64,000 nt of DNA from Verrucomicrobiales bacterium (lineage in GTDB: Bacteria; Verrucomicrobiota; Verrucomicrobiia; Verrucomicrobiales; DEV007): the NCBI GenBank assembly GCA_016795385.1, contig JAEUHI010000078.1, positions 1 to 64,000 on the forward strand, in the 5' to 3' direction. Positions 8,836 through 18,500 of the stretch are shown here, piece after piece. The notes beneath the pieces were generated by a model. It ran no database searches. It was not told the DNA's origin and saw only the letters and a list, made by a program, of their open reading frames with translations. A program made the translations under genes and the position numbers. Each line of letters begins with the position of its first letter. Position 1 is the stretch's first letter.

Positions 8836-10863
8836 TCACTCCACCGCCCGCCCTAACAAACGCGTCACATCTTCGTCGAGGAGGTATCCGCCTTCCCGCA
8901 GTACGATGAGGGTCGCGGCGACGGCGTCGAGGTAAGCGCCGCGATCGGGATACAATTCCTCGAGCGACGGACGTGGATCGCTCTTGGCCTCGCGTTCCGC
9001 CTTCGTCTCCGCGAAGGGAAACCATGCGCCCTGCAATCCGGCGAGGACCCCGCCGGCGCCGTAGGCCTCGTCGCGCACGTTCCAACCCGTCGCGGTGCCG
9101 CGGGGCGCGGTGATTTCGGGCAGGGTGATGGCGGCCTGTTCGTTGCCGTTTGCGTCGACCGCAGGCACGAGCGTCACGTATGGCTCTCCCGTCTTCGGCG
9201 GCACCTCATCGGCGATGCCTTCGCCCTCCCAGCGCGGCCCCGGATCGAGCCGTAGCGGCCGATAGATCTGCGCGGGTGGCTCGACTCCGGGGATTTTCGG
9301 AAACCGGGCGCGGAAGGTCTCGAGATCGACGAGCGAGCCCTCGGCGATGCGCGGATAGACGCTCACGGGCGGCGTCTTCCCATCGCGGATCCAGGCATCG
9401 AGTCCGGTGAGCAGGGCACGCAAGACCGGGCCGCGGTGTTTGATGGGATTGAGATCATAACGGCAGGGTTTCTTCGCGGTGATGTCGTCGCTGCCGTCGA
9501 GGTGTTGGCTCCCGGCGATCAGATAGAGGCGCATGTCAGGATCGAGCTCGAGATCCCGTTTTCCCTCGACATCGGTGTGGAGGAGCGAGGCCGCCCGCGA
9601 CCAATATTCGGTGGAACTCTGCACGAACATCGTCTTCGGCACGCCGCCGTTTTCGCGGAGGCGGGCGAAGGATTCGCCGCGCTTTCCGGTGACGGGATCG
9701 GCCTGCTCCACCGGGGTGAAGGGAAAGGTGTCGGTGGGCGCGAGATTGCCCTCGCGATACGTCCCGTAGACCGTGGCCATGCCGAAGCGGTGGTTGAAAA
9801 GCCCTTTCCCAGCCCCGGCGACGTGGATGAGGGCTCCGTCGAAGACGCGGCGTCCGGCCGGATCGACATTGAAGCCGTCGGAAAGGAACTGGTGGCAGAA
9901 ACGCCCCGACTGCGAGACGCCGAAGATGATGGCTCGGTCAAGATGACCGGCGAGGGGATTGGCGGTTTTGTCAGGGGCCTCGTCCCCGTGTTTGAGGAAG
10001 GAGACGACGTCGCGCAGTCCGGCGAGCCCGAGCCCGGAGACGCGGGGATCGCGGGCGGTGTAGACGAGGTCGTAGATGACACCGGGTTCGAAACCGTCCT
10101 TCAGATAAAGGCTCGTCGGATCAGGCACGACGGTGTCGTTTTCCCAGCGGGCGAAGGCCCAGGCGGCGGAGGCGATCGGCTCGGCGGGCGAGTTGCGATC
10201 TTTTCGTTTTGTCAGGGTGGCTTCCTTCGTGTCGAACGAGACGGCGGGATAGGCGGCGGAGATGCCCCAAGGACTTTGGAAAAAGGCGCGGCTTTTCACC
10301 GGATCATCGACGGTGATCTCGACGTGGTTCAGTCCGGTCACGGGGGAACCGTCGGCGCTTTTGGCGACGGGCAGTCCGCCGAGGAGGCGTCCGGTGTCGT
10401 CGTCCTGAATCTCGCCGCTCCACCCGGTCCAGAGCACGGTGTACCCCTCGCGCATGAGGAAGCCATGACCGGCGTGGTCCGCATCGCGCGGCGTGTTGGT
10501 CCGGACGCCGTCGTTGAAGGTCCAGAGGGCGAGCTTGTTGCCGCGGTTGTGGACGTCGTAGAGGAGGGTGCCGTTGCCCTTCGCCGGATCGGTCGGATAC
10601 AGCAGGGTGAAGTCGGCCCAATATTCGATCCGGCCGCGGTCGTTGACGGGAGCAAGGGCGAGGTCGGCGATGCGGGCATTTGCGGGATCCTTCGGATCGG
10701 CCTCGAAATGAAGACGGCCCTCGACGAGTTCATAAGTCCCGCTCCGCCCGAAGGAAATGCCGTCCGCGAAAGGGACGTGCTCCTTCACCTCGACGCGGAC
10801 GAGCCCGGCTGAGGCGAGGGTGGGAAGAGCGAGGAGCAGGAAGAGAAAACGCAACGGAGTCAT
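8836..10863 (-). CDS. Secreted alpha/beta hydrolase domain protein (Abhydrolase_10-like)
   Basis: 675 residues from the ATG at 10863, chosen because it gives a clean signal peptide (MTPLRFLFLLLALPTLASA); an ATG five codons upstream only adds MKDRS. The N-terminal half is beta-rich (LVEGRLHFEADP, WADFTLLYPTDP). The C-terminal half has a GxSxG-like nucleophile segment (IIFGVSQSGRFCHQFL), LIHVAGAGKG, and a late His region (LIAGSQHLDGSDD), consistent with a serine hydrolase catalytic triad. This architecture matches the large uncharacterised 'alpha/beta hydrolase domain' proteins common in Verrucomicrobiota and Acidobacteriota. Substrate unknown. It is transcribed divergently from the esterase at 10975, with a palindromic element in between. 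Confidence 0.85.
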   Translation of the reverse strand: MTPLRFLFLLLALPTLASAGLVRVEVKEHVPFADGISFGRSGTYELVEGRLHFEADPKDPANARIADLALAPVNDRGRIEYWADFTLLYPTDPAKGNGTLLYDVHNRGNKLALWTFNDGVRTNTPRDADHAGHGFLMREGYTVLWTGWSGEIQDDDTGRLLGGLPVAKSADGSPVTGLNHVEITVDDPVKSRAFFQSPWGISAAYPAVSFDTKEATLTKRKDRNSPAEPIASAAWAFARWENDTVVPDPTSLYLKDGFEPGVIYDLVYTARDPRVSGLGLAGLRDVVSFLKHGDEAPDKTANPLAGHLDRAIIFGVSQSGRFCHQFLSDGFNVDPAGRRVFDGALIHVAGAGKGLFNHRFGMATVYGTYREGNLAPTDTFPFTPVEQADPVTGKRGESFARLRENGGVPKTMFVQSSTEYWSRAASLLHTDVEGKRDLELDPDMRLYLIAGSQHLDGSDDITAKKPCRYDLNPIKHRGPVLRALLTGLDAWIRDGKTPPVSVYPRIAEGSLVDLETFRARFPKIPGVEPPAQIYRPLRLDPGPRWEGEGIADEVPPKTGEPYVTLVPAVDANGNEQAAITLPEITAPRGTATGWNVRDEAYGAGGVLAGLQGAWFPFAETKAEREAKSDPRPSLEELYPDRGAYLDAVAATLIVLREGGYLLDEDVTRLLGRAVE

Positions 10864-10884
10864 GGAACGATCTTTCAAAGAGAA

Positions 10885-10954
10885 AAAGTAGCTTGGGCTT
10901 CAGCCCAGGAATGCCTTGGCTCCGCCGTGCGGCTAAAGCCGCAACTACTTTGCC
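10885..10954. repeat. Composite palindromic element (GGCTTCAGCC type, second copy)
   Basis: The outer arms are AAAGTAG and CTACTTT; the inner hairpins are TGGGCTTCAGCCCA (left) and TGCGGCTAAAGCCGCA (right). The element fills the divergent region between two hydrolase genes. Its design and core match the element at 7804-7876, and its outer AAAGTAG matches the ends of the one at 52357-52426. Confidence 0.75.
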
Positions 10955-10974
10955 CGGCTCTGGTTTCATCCGCC

Positions 10975-11814
10975 ATGCGCGCTATCCCGTATTTCCTCGC
11001 TCTCTTCCCTCTCCTCGCCCAGGCCGGCACAGTCAAAACCGACGTCGCCTACGGTGATCATCCGCTGCAAAAGCTCGACGTCTATCTCCCTGACTCTCCC
11101 GCCAAAGCCCCGGTCATGGTCTACATCCACGGCGGTGGCTGGGCCAAGGGGGACAAGGCCGCGGTCGGCCTGAAACCGGCCTCCTTCAACGGCAAGGGCT
11201 GGATCTTCGTCAGCGTGAACTACCGGCTCCTCCCCGAAGGCAAACACCCGGCCAACGTGAACGATGTCGCGATCGCCCTCGCGAAAATCCACGACGAGGT
11301 CGCCGGACACGGCGGCGATCCCGAACGAATCTTCGTGATGGGTCACTCGGCCGGAGCCCACCTCGCCGCCCTCGTCGCGACGAATCCGAAGCCGCTCGAA
11401 AAGGCGGGCAAATCGCTGAAGATCCTCAAAGGCGTCATCTCCCTCGACACGAATGCCTATGACCTGCCCACCCTCGTCGGCACGGCGATGAAACCCTTCT
11501 ACGACTCCGTCTTCGGCACGGACCCGGAGTTGCTGAAAGACGCCTCACCCCAGCTCCACGTCGCCGCGGGCAAGGGAATTCCGCCCTTCCTCATCTGCTA
11601 CTCGCGCGGGATGGGCCGGAAAGCCGAGCCGGTTCGGTCGGGTGCGGCCGAAACCTTCCACGCCGCGCTCGCCAAGGAAGGCATTCCCTCTTCGATCATC
11701 GACGCGAGCGACCGGAACCACGGCGAGATCAACCAGTGGTTCGGCCGGGAAGATGATCTGAAGGTAACGGCGAAAGCGTGGGAGTTCCTCGATCCGCTCG
11801 CGAAGGCGGAATGA
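10975..11814 (+). CDS. Secreted alpha/beta hydrolase, esterase of the BD-FAE/hormone-sensitive lipase type
   Basis: 279 residues from ATG 10975, chosen for the signal peptide MRAIPYFLALFPLLAQAG; a start 48 bases upstream lies in repeat DNA. Diagnostic motifs are the oxyanion-hole HGGGW (PVMVYIHGGGWAKGDKA), NYRLLPEGKHP, and the nucleophile elbow GHSAGAH, with a downstream acidic residue and the likely catalytic His in ASDRNHGEINQWFG. This matches short-chain carboxylesterases and feruloyl/acetyl esterases of the alpha/beta hydrolase fold (BD-FAE-like). Probably periplasmic or secreted, acting on esterified carbohydrates or small esters. The next gene begins 53 bp downstream on the same strand and is also an exported hydrolase. 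Confidence 0.88.
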   Translation: MRAIPYFLALFPLLAQAGTVKTDVAYGDHPLQKLDVYLPDSPAKAPVMVYIHGGGWAKGDKAAVGLKPASFNGKGWIFVSVNYRLLPEGKHPANVNDVAIALAKIHDEVAGHGGDPERIFVMGHSAGAHLAALVATNPKPLEKAGKSLKILKGVISLDTNAYDLPTLVGTAMKPFYDSVFGTDPELLKDASPQLHVAAGKGIPPFLICYSRGMGRKAEPVRSGAAETFHAALAKEGIPSSIIDASDRNHGEINQWFGREDDLKVTAKAWEFLDPLAKAE

Positions 11815-11867
11815 CGCGAATGTGGACCGGACATCGCAGGGCTTTCCCGCTTCAATCGGGAGAAGCC

Positions 11868-13520
11868 ATGAATCTCCTCCGCTGTTTTCGACCAACCCTT
11901 TTCGCACTCCTTGGAGCTGCGGCGCTCACCGCCGTCGCCGCCGAGACACCCCTGACCTTCGAACTGCAGACGAGATCCCGCACCGGCACGGCGAAGCTCG
12001 CGAAGGAATCGTGGCTGCCTTCGCGCACCGCGATCATCGTCTGCGACATGTGGGATCTGCATCATTGCAAAAACGCCGTCATCCGCGAAGGCGAGATGGC
12101 CCCGCGCATGAACGAGGTCCTCGAGAAGGCGCGCGCCGCCGGGGTCTTCATCATCCACGCCCCGAGCGGTTGCATGAAGGCCTACGAAGGCACTGCGGCG
12201 CGCGAGCGCGCGATCGCCGCTCCCGCCGCGGCCTGGATTCCGAATCAGATCGGCGATTGGTGCAAACAGATCCCGACCGAGGAAGCCGCGATCTACCCGA
12301 TCGACCAGATCGACGGCGGCGAAGACGACGATCCTGACGAACACGCCCAATGGGCCGCGGAGCTCGAGGCGAAGGGACTGAATCCCAAGGCTCCCTGGAC
12401 GAAACAGATCGACGTCCTCCGCATCGACCAGGAGAAGGACGCCATCAGCGACTCCGGCGTCGAGATCTGGAATCTCCTCGAGTCGCGCGACATCGACCAC
12501 GTCATCCTCATGGGAGTTCACGTCAACATGTGCGTCGCGGGACGTCCCTTCGGACTCCGGCAAATGGCGAAGAACGGCAAGAACGTCGTCCTCATGCGCG
12601 ACCTCACCGATTCGATGTACAACCCGAAACGCTGGCCCTTCGTCAGCCACCAGCGCGGCACCGAGCTTTTCATCGAGCATGTCGAAAAACACATCTGCCC
12701 GACGATCACCTCCGATCAGATTCTCGGCGACGGGAAACCCTTCTCCTTCAGCGACGCCACCGCGGGTCCGAAGCGGCTCCAGATCCTCCTCATCGGCGAC
12801 AGCACGACCGAGGCTAGCATTCCGAAGAAGCTCGCGCCGGATGAACCGCAGTTCGAGGACCACGTCCGCATTCTTCTCGCGACAGAACCCGATCTGCCTC
12901 CCACGGATGTCCACAACGAGGGAGTCAGTGGCGAATACATCCGCCGTCTCCTCGACAGCGGCCGCTATGACAAGGACATTGCCACCCAACCGAAGGCCGA
13001 CTACATCTTCATCCGCTACGGTCTCAACGACGCCTCGAAGCGCGAGAATTTCGCGGAGAACTTTCCCAAGGACTTCCGCGAGCTGCTGGGACGCCTGAAA
13101 CAGGATCACCCCGATGCCGTGATCATCGCGATGACCGCGATCCCCTACTCGACCGTGAACAACCACGCCGAGATCAATTCCCTCATCACCCGCATCGCCG
13201 CGGAGGAGAAGCTGCCCCTCTTTGACATCGTGCCGCGCTACCTCGCCGAGTTGGAGAAAGGCCCCGACATGCTCAACTACCGCCGCTACGCCCTCTCGAA
13301 AGTGCCCGAGGCACTCCGTCCGCTTGCGACTCCCTACGTGCAACCGGGAGCCGATCCGCAGATCGTGGTGCTCGACAACCGGCTCGATGCGTTTTTCGGC
13401 CACCTGCCCGGCTGGTATGGCGACCGCCATCCGACCCTCGCCGGCTACAATGTGATCGCGAGTGAAACCGCGAAATGGCTCGCGCCGGTGATACGCAAAG
13501 ATCACGTCAAAGCTCCCTGA
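11868..13520 (+). CDS. Exported fusion of an isochorismatase-like cysteine hydrolase and an SGNH/GDSL hydrolase
   Basis: 550 residues from ATG 11868, which gives a signal peptide (NLLRCFRPTLFALLGAAALTAVAA). The first half is isochorismatase-like: catalytic Asp in AIIVCDMWDLHHC, and the nucleophile Cys in LMGVHVNMCVAGRPFG with the expected preceding segment. The second half begins LQILLIGDSTTEAS (SGNH block I, Ser in GDS), followed by a Gly block (NEGVSGEYIRR), an Asn block (IRYGLNDAS) and a terminal His (WYGDRHPTLAGYNVIA), so all four SGNH blocks are present. The two enzymes are usually separate proteins. Isochorismatase-fold enzymes cleave amides or vinyl ethers; SGNH enzymes remove acyl groups. 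A dual deacylase of an exported substrate is possible but is inference. Confidence 0.88.
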   Translation: MNLLRCFRPTLFALLGAAALTAVAAETPLTFELQTRSRTGTAKLAKESWLPSRTAIIVCDMWDLHHCKNAVIREGEMAPRMNEVLEKARAAGVFIIHAPSGCMKAYEGTAARERAIAAPAAAWIPNQIGDWCKQIPTEEAAIYPIDQIDGGEDDDPDEHAQWAAELEAKGLNPKAPWTKQIDVLRIDQEKDAISDSGVEIWNLLESRDIDHVILMGVHVNMCVAGRPFGLRQMAKNGKNVVLMRDLTDSMYNPKRWPFVSHQRGTELFIEHVEKHICPTITSDQILGDGKPFSFSDATAGPKRLQILLIGDSTTEASIPKKLAPDEPQFEDHVRILLATEPDLPPTDVHNEGVSGEYIRRLLDSGRYDKDIATQPKADYIFIRYGLNDASKRENFAENFPKDFRELLGRLKQDHPDAVIIAMTAIPYSTVNNHAEINSLITRIAAEEKLPLFDIVPRYLAELEKGPDMLNYRRYALSKVPEALRPLATPYVQPGADPQIVVLDNRLDAFFGHLPGWYGDRHPTLAGYNVIASETAKWLAPVIRKDHVKAP

Positions 13521-13589
13521 GCATTCCTCACAGGAAAAACAGAGGAAGCTTCGCTTGCCCGGACCGGCACATGAATTATAGTAATTATA

Positions 13590-15491
13590 ATGAGTGTTTC
13601 CGCAGCCGACTCCCCGCTGCTCCATTCCGTGCGCCAATACCTCGAGCAGCGTGGCATGGAGGTCCTGCCCGCGTCCGCGCCCTTCACGTTTCTGGGACGT
13701 TATCCGAACAATCCTTCCGCTTCCCAAGGGGTCTGTGTCGTGGAATCGATCGGCGACCTCACTCCGGAGTGGATGGAAGAGATCGCCGGGGCCGGCGCGG
13801 CGAGTGGATTCGAGCGCGTGCTCCTGTTCGCGAATGCCTTTTTTCCCGCCGGGATCACCCAGAAGGCGTTCCAGCTCTGCATTTCCTTGATCGATCAGAG
13901 CGAGCTCCAGGGTCTCCCTGACAAAACCACCAGGAAATCGCCGCCTCCTCTTCCTGTGGTCCATCACAACCCGTTGCCGGTGGCGGGAATGCCGGCGCTG
14001 CCACCGCCCGGATATGGCCCGGTGGTTCCAGCGCCCGTACCACCCAAACGGCCCAAGCCCAAGCGTTCTTTCATCGGACAAACCTGCATCCTCATCGGCG
14101 CGATCTGGATCGGCAACGCTTCGATCCGATCCGTGATGAGGCATGCCGCGGAGCAACGAGCCAAAAATGGATCGGTGTCGGCGGCCTCAGAACCCACGGC
14201 ACGGCCGAAATCCGTCGATGCCTCTCCTGCCCCCGTCTCCGTCGCGAAGTCTGCCGGTGCCCGCGATTTCCAAAAGCGTTATCGTCTCGATGAGGTCCGA
14301 CAGGTGGAGCTACGGCGGCTCGCCGATGATTTCGTCCGCAAACACGAAGGGCTCATTCCGAAAGTCTACCTCGACACGCATCGATACGCCCTCGACCAAT
14401 ATTTCAAGGAACTCGACCAGCATCCCGGGCTGGCCCTGCTCATCATCGCGGAGTTGCCTGATCCGTCAGAGCGCCAGCTGCTCTACGATTGGGTGATGCC
14501 TCACCTCGAAGCCCAGGGCGATCCAGTCCTGATCTTCCGTGCGAAACACGCCAAGGCCAGCCTGACCAAGTCCCTCAAGGACAACAACGCCGCGCTCGAA
14601 AGCTACACCCGCATGACGGAGTCTTTCAGCGGTCGCGATGATTACGAATTCCTCGTCGAAGACCTCTCCGGGGTGCGTGGTCGCTACCTTTTCCGGAACG
14701 ACCCCGAAGGTGCCCTCACCGCCGTGGAGGCGAGCCGTCATATCCCGGAATGGCTGAAGCAACTCTGTCGCGGTGAATACCACTATCACCTTGCCTGGGG
14801 AAAACAGGGCGCCGGCACCGGGAACTCCGTCCCGGCCTCGAACCGGGAGGCCTACCTCGCCGAGATGTCGCTCGCGGAAGCCGCCTTCCTAGAATCCTGG
14901 AAGCTCAATCCCCATCAACCGCACTCGGCCACCCGCATGATCACCGTATCGGATCAGATCGGCCGCCACCCGGAGGATCCCCTTCACTGGTTCGAAAAAG
15001 CGCTCACCGCGCAACTCGATCACCTCCCCGCCTACGAGACCTACCTCAACTGTCTGCTGGCCTCCTCGAAGGATCCCGGAGCCGCGGTTCGGCAACTCGA
15101 AAAAATCTGCCTCCATCCGCATGTTGCCCGGACCGATGTTCCTTTTTTTCTCATCGACGTGTATGCCAACGCGGGGATGAGGGAGCTGAATCCCGCCGCG
15201 TATTGGAAGGGTCTGGAAGCGGAAAACCAGCAGGAGATTCTGGCCCTCCTCGAAAAGAAGCTCGCCACCAACGACCACCCAGCGCACCAACGCTATTATC
15301 TCTCCCTGAAGACCGCGTTGCTTTACCTGTTCGGAGACCACCACGGATCGAGCCAGCTCTATGGAAAGCTCGGTGACAAACTCGATCGCGGCGCTTACGC
15401 GAAGCTGCCTGTGTCCGCACGTGATCTCGAACTGAACGGCTCGATCATCAAACGTCCCAAATCCACCGTGAAATCAAAACCCCAGGCGTGA
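13590..15491 (+). CDS. Membrane-anchored protein with TPR-like helical C-terminal region, unknown function
   Basis: 633 residues. Residues 1-120 form a soluble domain I do not recognise (VRQYLEQRGMEVLPASAPF, RVLLFANAFFPAGITQKAF). A proline-rich linker (about 125-155) leads to one transmembrane helix near 165-180 (FIGQTCILIGAIWIGN). The rest is long and helical with TPR-like spacing, including acidic-aromatic pairs such as LSLAEAAFLESWKLNPHQP and HWFEKALTAQLDHLPAYETY. The start is uncertain: the ATG at 13590 sits inside an AT-rich patch (AATTATAGTAATTATAAT, 13574-13591) that contains TATAAT, so the transcript could be leaderless or the real start a little downstream. It is followed closely by the cytochrome module but shows no link to it. 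Confidence 0.75.
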   Translation: MSVSAADSPLLHSVRQYLEQRGMEVLPASAPFTFLGRYPNNPSASQGVCVVESIGDLTPEWMEEIAGAGAASGFERVLLFANAFFPAGITQKAFQLCISLIDQSELQGLPDKTTRKSPPPLPVVHHNPLPVAGMPALPPPGYGPVVPAPVPPKRPKPKRSFIGQTCILIGAIWIGNASIRSVMRHAAEQRAKNGSVSAASEPTARPKSVDASPAPVSVAKSAGARDFQKRYRLDEVRQVELRRLADDFVRKHEGLIPKVYLDTHRYALDQYFKELDQHPGLALLIIAELPDPSERQLLYDWVMPHLEAQGDPVLIFRAKHAKASLTKSLKDNNAALESYTRMTESFSGRDDYEFLVEDLSGVRGRYLFRNDPEGALTAVEASRHIPEWLKQLCRGEYHYHLAWGKQGAGTGNSVPASNREAYLAEMSLAEAAFLESWKLNPHQPHSATRMITVSDQIGRHPEDPLHWFEKALTAQLDHLPAYETYLNCLLASSKDPGAAVRQLEKICLHPHVARTDVPFFLIDVYANAGMRELNPAAYWKGLEAENQQEILALLEKKLATNDHPAHQRYYLSLKTALLYLFGDHHGSSQLYGKLGDKLDRGAYAKLPVSARDLELNGSIIKRPKSTVKSKPQA

Positions 15492-15540
15492 CGCGATCTC
15501 GTCGCTTGTATCTCCCTCCGGATTTCGGCAAGATCGCAGC

Positions 15541-18500
15541 ATGTCGCTCCGTCAGGTCACCTCAGGCACCGACGCATCGCGGATCCGCATCGCCTTCGCG
15601 TCGCGCCGCGGTCGATCCTCGCTTGCGGGAACTCTTGTGCTGTGGGCCACCCTGTCTCACGCCGCCCCCGATTTTGAAAAAGAGGTCGCGCCCATCCTCG
15701 AAGCGAAGTGCCTCTTCTGTCACGACTCGCACGCGAAGAAGGGAAAATTCGATCTCTCTTCCGCGGAGGCGGCACGTTCGCACGGATCTTTTCAGGACCT
15801 CGTCGACCTTGTCTCCGGTCCCACGCCCGAGATGCCGAAGGATGAGCCTCCGCTCTCCGAAGCCGAGGTGAAGACCCTCGCCGCCTGGGTCGCCGCCGGC
15901 ACTCCCTGGCCCGAGGAGCGACAGCTCGCCTACAATCCGAAACGCGATCTCGACTGGTGGTCGCTGAAGCCGATTCAAGAGGGTTTGGTGAGCGACTCAA
16001 CAGGGTCGGGTCGAAACCCGATCGACGTTTTCATCGACCGGAAACTCGCCGATAAGGGGCTGAAGCCACAACCGGCGGCGGATCCAGCGACGTTGGTCCG
16101 ACGACTTTCCTACGATCTGACGGGCCTGCCGCCCACAGAGGTAATCAGTGAACACTCATCCGTAATCGGTGGGATCAAATTACCGAATACCGATCACCGG
16201 TTACCGATTACCGCTGCCGATTGGCGTTCATTGGTCGATCAATTGCTCGCCTCCGCCGCCTTCGGCGAAAAGTTCGGCCAGCATTGGCTCGATCTCGCGC
16301 GCTACGGAGAGACGCACGGATACGACAAGGACAAACCGCGCAACAATGCCTGGCCCTATCGCGACTACGTGATCCGCAGTTTCAACGAGGACAAACCCTA
16401 TGGTCGTTTTGTCAGGGAACAGGTCGCGGGCGACGTGCTTTTTCCCGGCACGCCCGACGGCGTCGTCGCGCTCGGTTTTCTCGCGGCAGGGCCGTGGGAC
16501 CTGATCGGCCACATCGAGGTGGGCGAAGGCAAGCTCGACGGACGCATCGCGAAACACCTCGACCGTGATGAGATGGTCTCGACCGTTTTCAACGTCTTCC
16601 AGAGCACCACGGTGCAGTGCGCGCAGTGCCATCATCACAAGTTCGACCCGGTGCGGATGGAGGATTATTACCGGCTCCACGCCGTCTTCGCCGCCGTCGA
16701 TCGGGCCGAGCGGGTTTACGCGGGCCTGCCGCCGGAGCAGGAGAAACAGCGCCTCGAGCTGACCTCGAAGATCAACACCCTGAAGGGCGAGAAGAGCAAA
16801 CTCGAAGGCGATTTGAAGAAACTCGTCTCGGCGAAAACCTCGGGCGTCGACCAGCGCATCGCGGAGCTGAAGGAGAAACACGGCGCGCCGGATCTGCGTC
16901 CGCAATACGGCTTCCACAGCCAGATCGTGAAAAAACCCGACGAGGAGAAATGGGTGCAGCTCGATCTTGGCAAAAGCGTGCCCGTCGCGGAGATCCGCTT
17001 GCGTCCGGCCTACGACGATTACGCCGGGATCGGGGCGGGCTTCGGCTTTCCCCTGCGATACCGGGTGGAGGGATCCGATGACGCGGAATTCAAAACCGGC
17101 GTGACGACGCTGCGCGACGCCACGGATCGCGACCAGGCGAATCCGCGGACCGCGCCGGTGGCGATCGCGGCGGAGGGACGGGCCTTCCGATTCGTGCGGC
17201 TCACCGCGACGAAGCTCGTCGAGCGGAAAGACGATTACATGCTGGCCCTCGCCGAGATCGAGGTGAGCGGCGCGGCCGAAGCGGAGAACCTCGCCAAGGC
17301 GGCGACGGTTTCCGCGAAGGACAGCATCGAATCCGGCGAACGCTGGCGGAAGACAAACCTCGTCGATGGGATCTACCATCGCGAACTTTCCGACGACCAG
17401 GCCCTCGCCGAACTGCATGCCTTGCAAACGGAACGTCGCGCGATCGAGGAGTCGCTGCGCTCGCCCGAGAGTGAACGGCGAATCGAAACGATCGGGAAGG
17501 AGCTGGCGCCGCTCGAACAACAATTGAAGGCCATTCCGCAGGGCGAACTCGTTTACGCCGCGGCGACACAATTCAACCAAGCCGGGAGTTTCCGTCCCAC
17601 CGGCGGCAAACCCCGCGCGATCCATGTCCTCCATCGCGGGGATTTGAAGGCACCGGGTGCAGCGGTCGCTCCGGGGGCGATTCCCCTGTGGCCGGGAGCC
17701 CCGGAAACCTTCCCTGGATTTGCGACGGAGGGCTGGGACGAGGGCAAGGCGCGTGCGGAGTTGGCCGAATATCTCGTGCGTCGTGACAACCCGCTCGTCT
17801 GGCGCTCCATCGCGAACCGGGTCTGGCAGTGGACGATGGGGACACCGCTCGTGGGCACGCCGAACGACTTCGGGCGTGGCGGGATGCAGCCGACCCATCC
17901 GGAGTTGCTCGACTACCTCGCCACGAGGCTGCGCGATGATCCGGAGCAATCGGTGAAGTCGCTCGTGCGGCTCATCGTCACGAGCGAGGCCTACCGGAGA
18001 GCGTCGGGTCATGATGAGGCGAATGCCGCGATCGATGCGGGCAATACCTGCCACTGGCGGGCGAACCGGCGTCGTCTCACCGCCGAAGAATTCCGCGATT
18101 CGGTGCTCGCGGTGAGCGGAAAGCTGAACCGCGCCGCCGGAGGCAAACCCTTTCAGGATTTCATCATCGAGAAGCCGGAGCATTCGCCGCACTATCAATA
18201 CCACCTCCACGATCCGGACGATCCGGCATCGCACCGCCGCACGATCTACCGCTTCGTGGTGCGTTCGCAGCCGCAGCCGATGCTGACGACGCTCGACTGC
18301 GCCGATCCCTCGACGAGCGTGCCCTCGCGCGACGAATCGACCACGGCCCTGCAGGCGCTGACGCAATGGAACAGCCGTTTCGTCGAAGCCATGTCGCGGC
18401 ATTTCGGGGAGCGACTGAGGCAGGAGGCTCCGGAATCGGCCGAGGCAAAGGTGGAGCTGGCCTTTCGTCTCGCCGCGGGACGCGAGCCGTCGGCCAAAGA

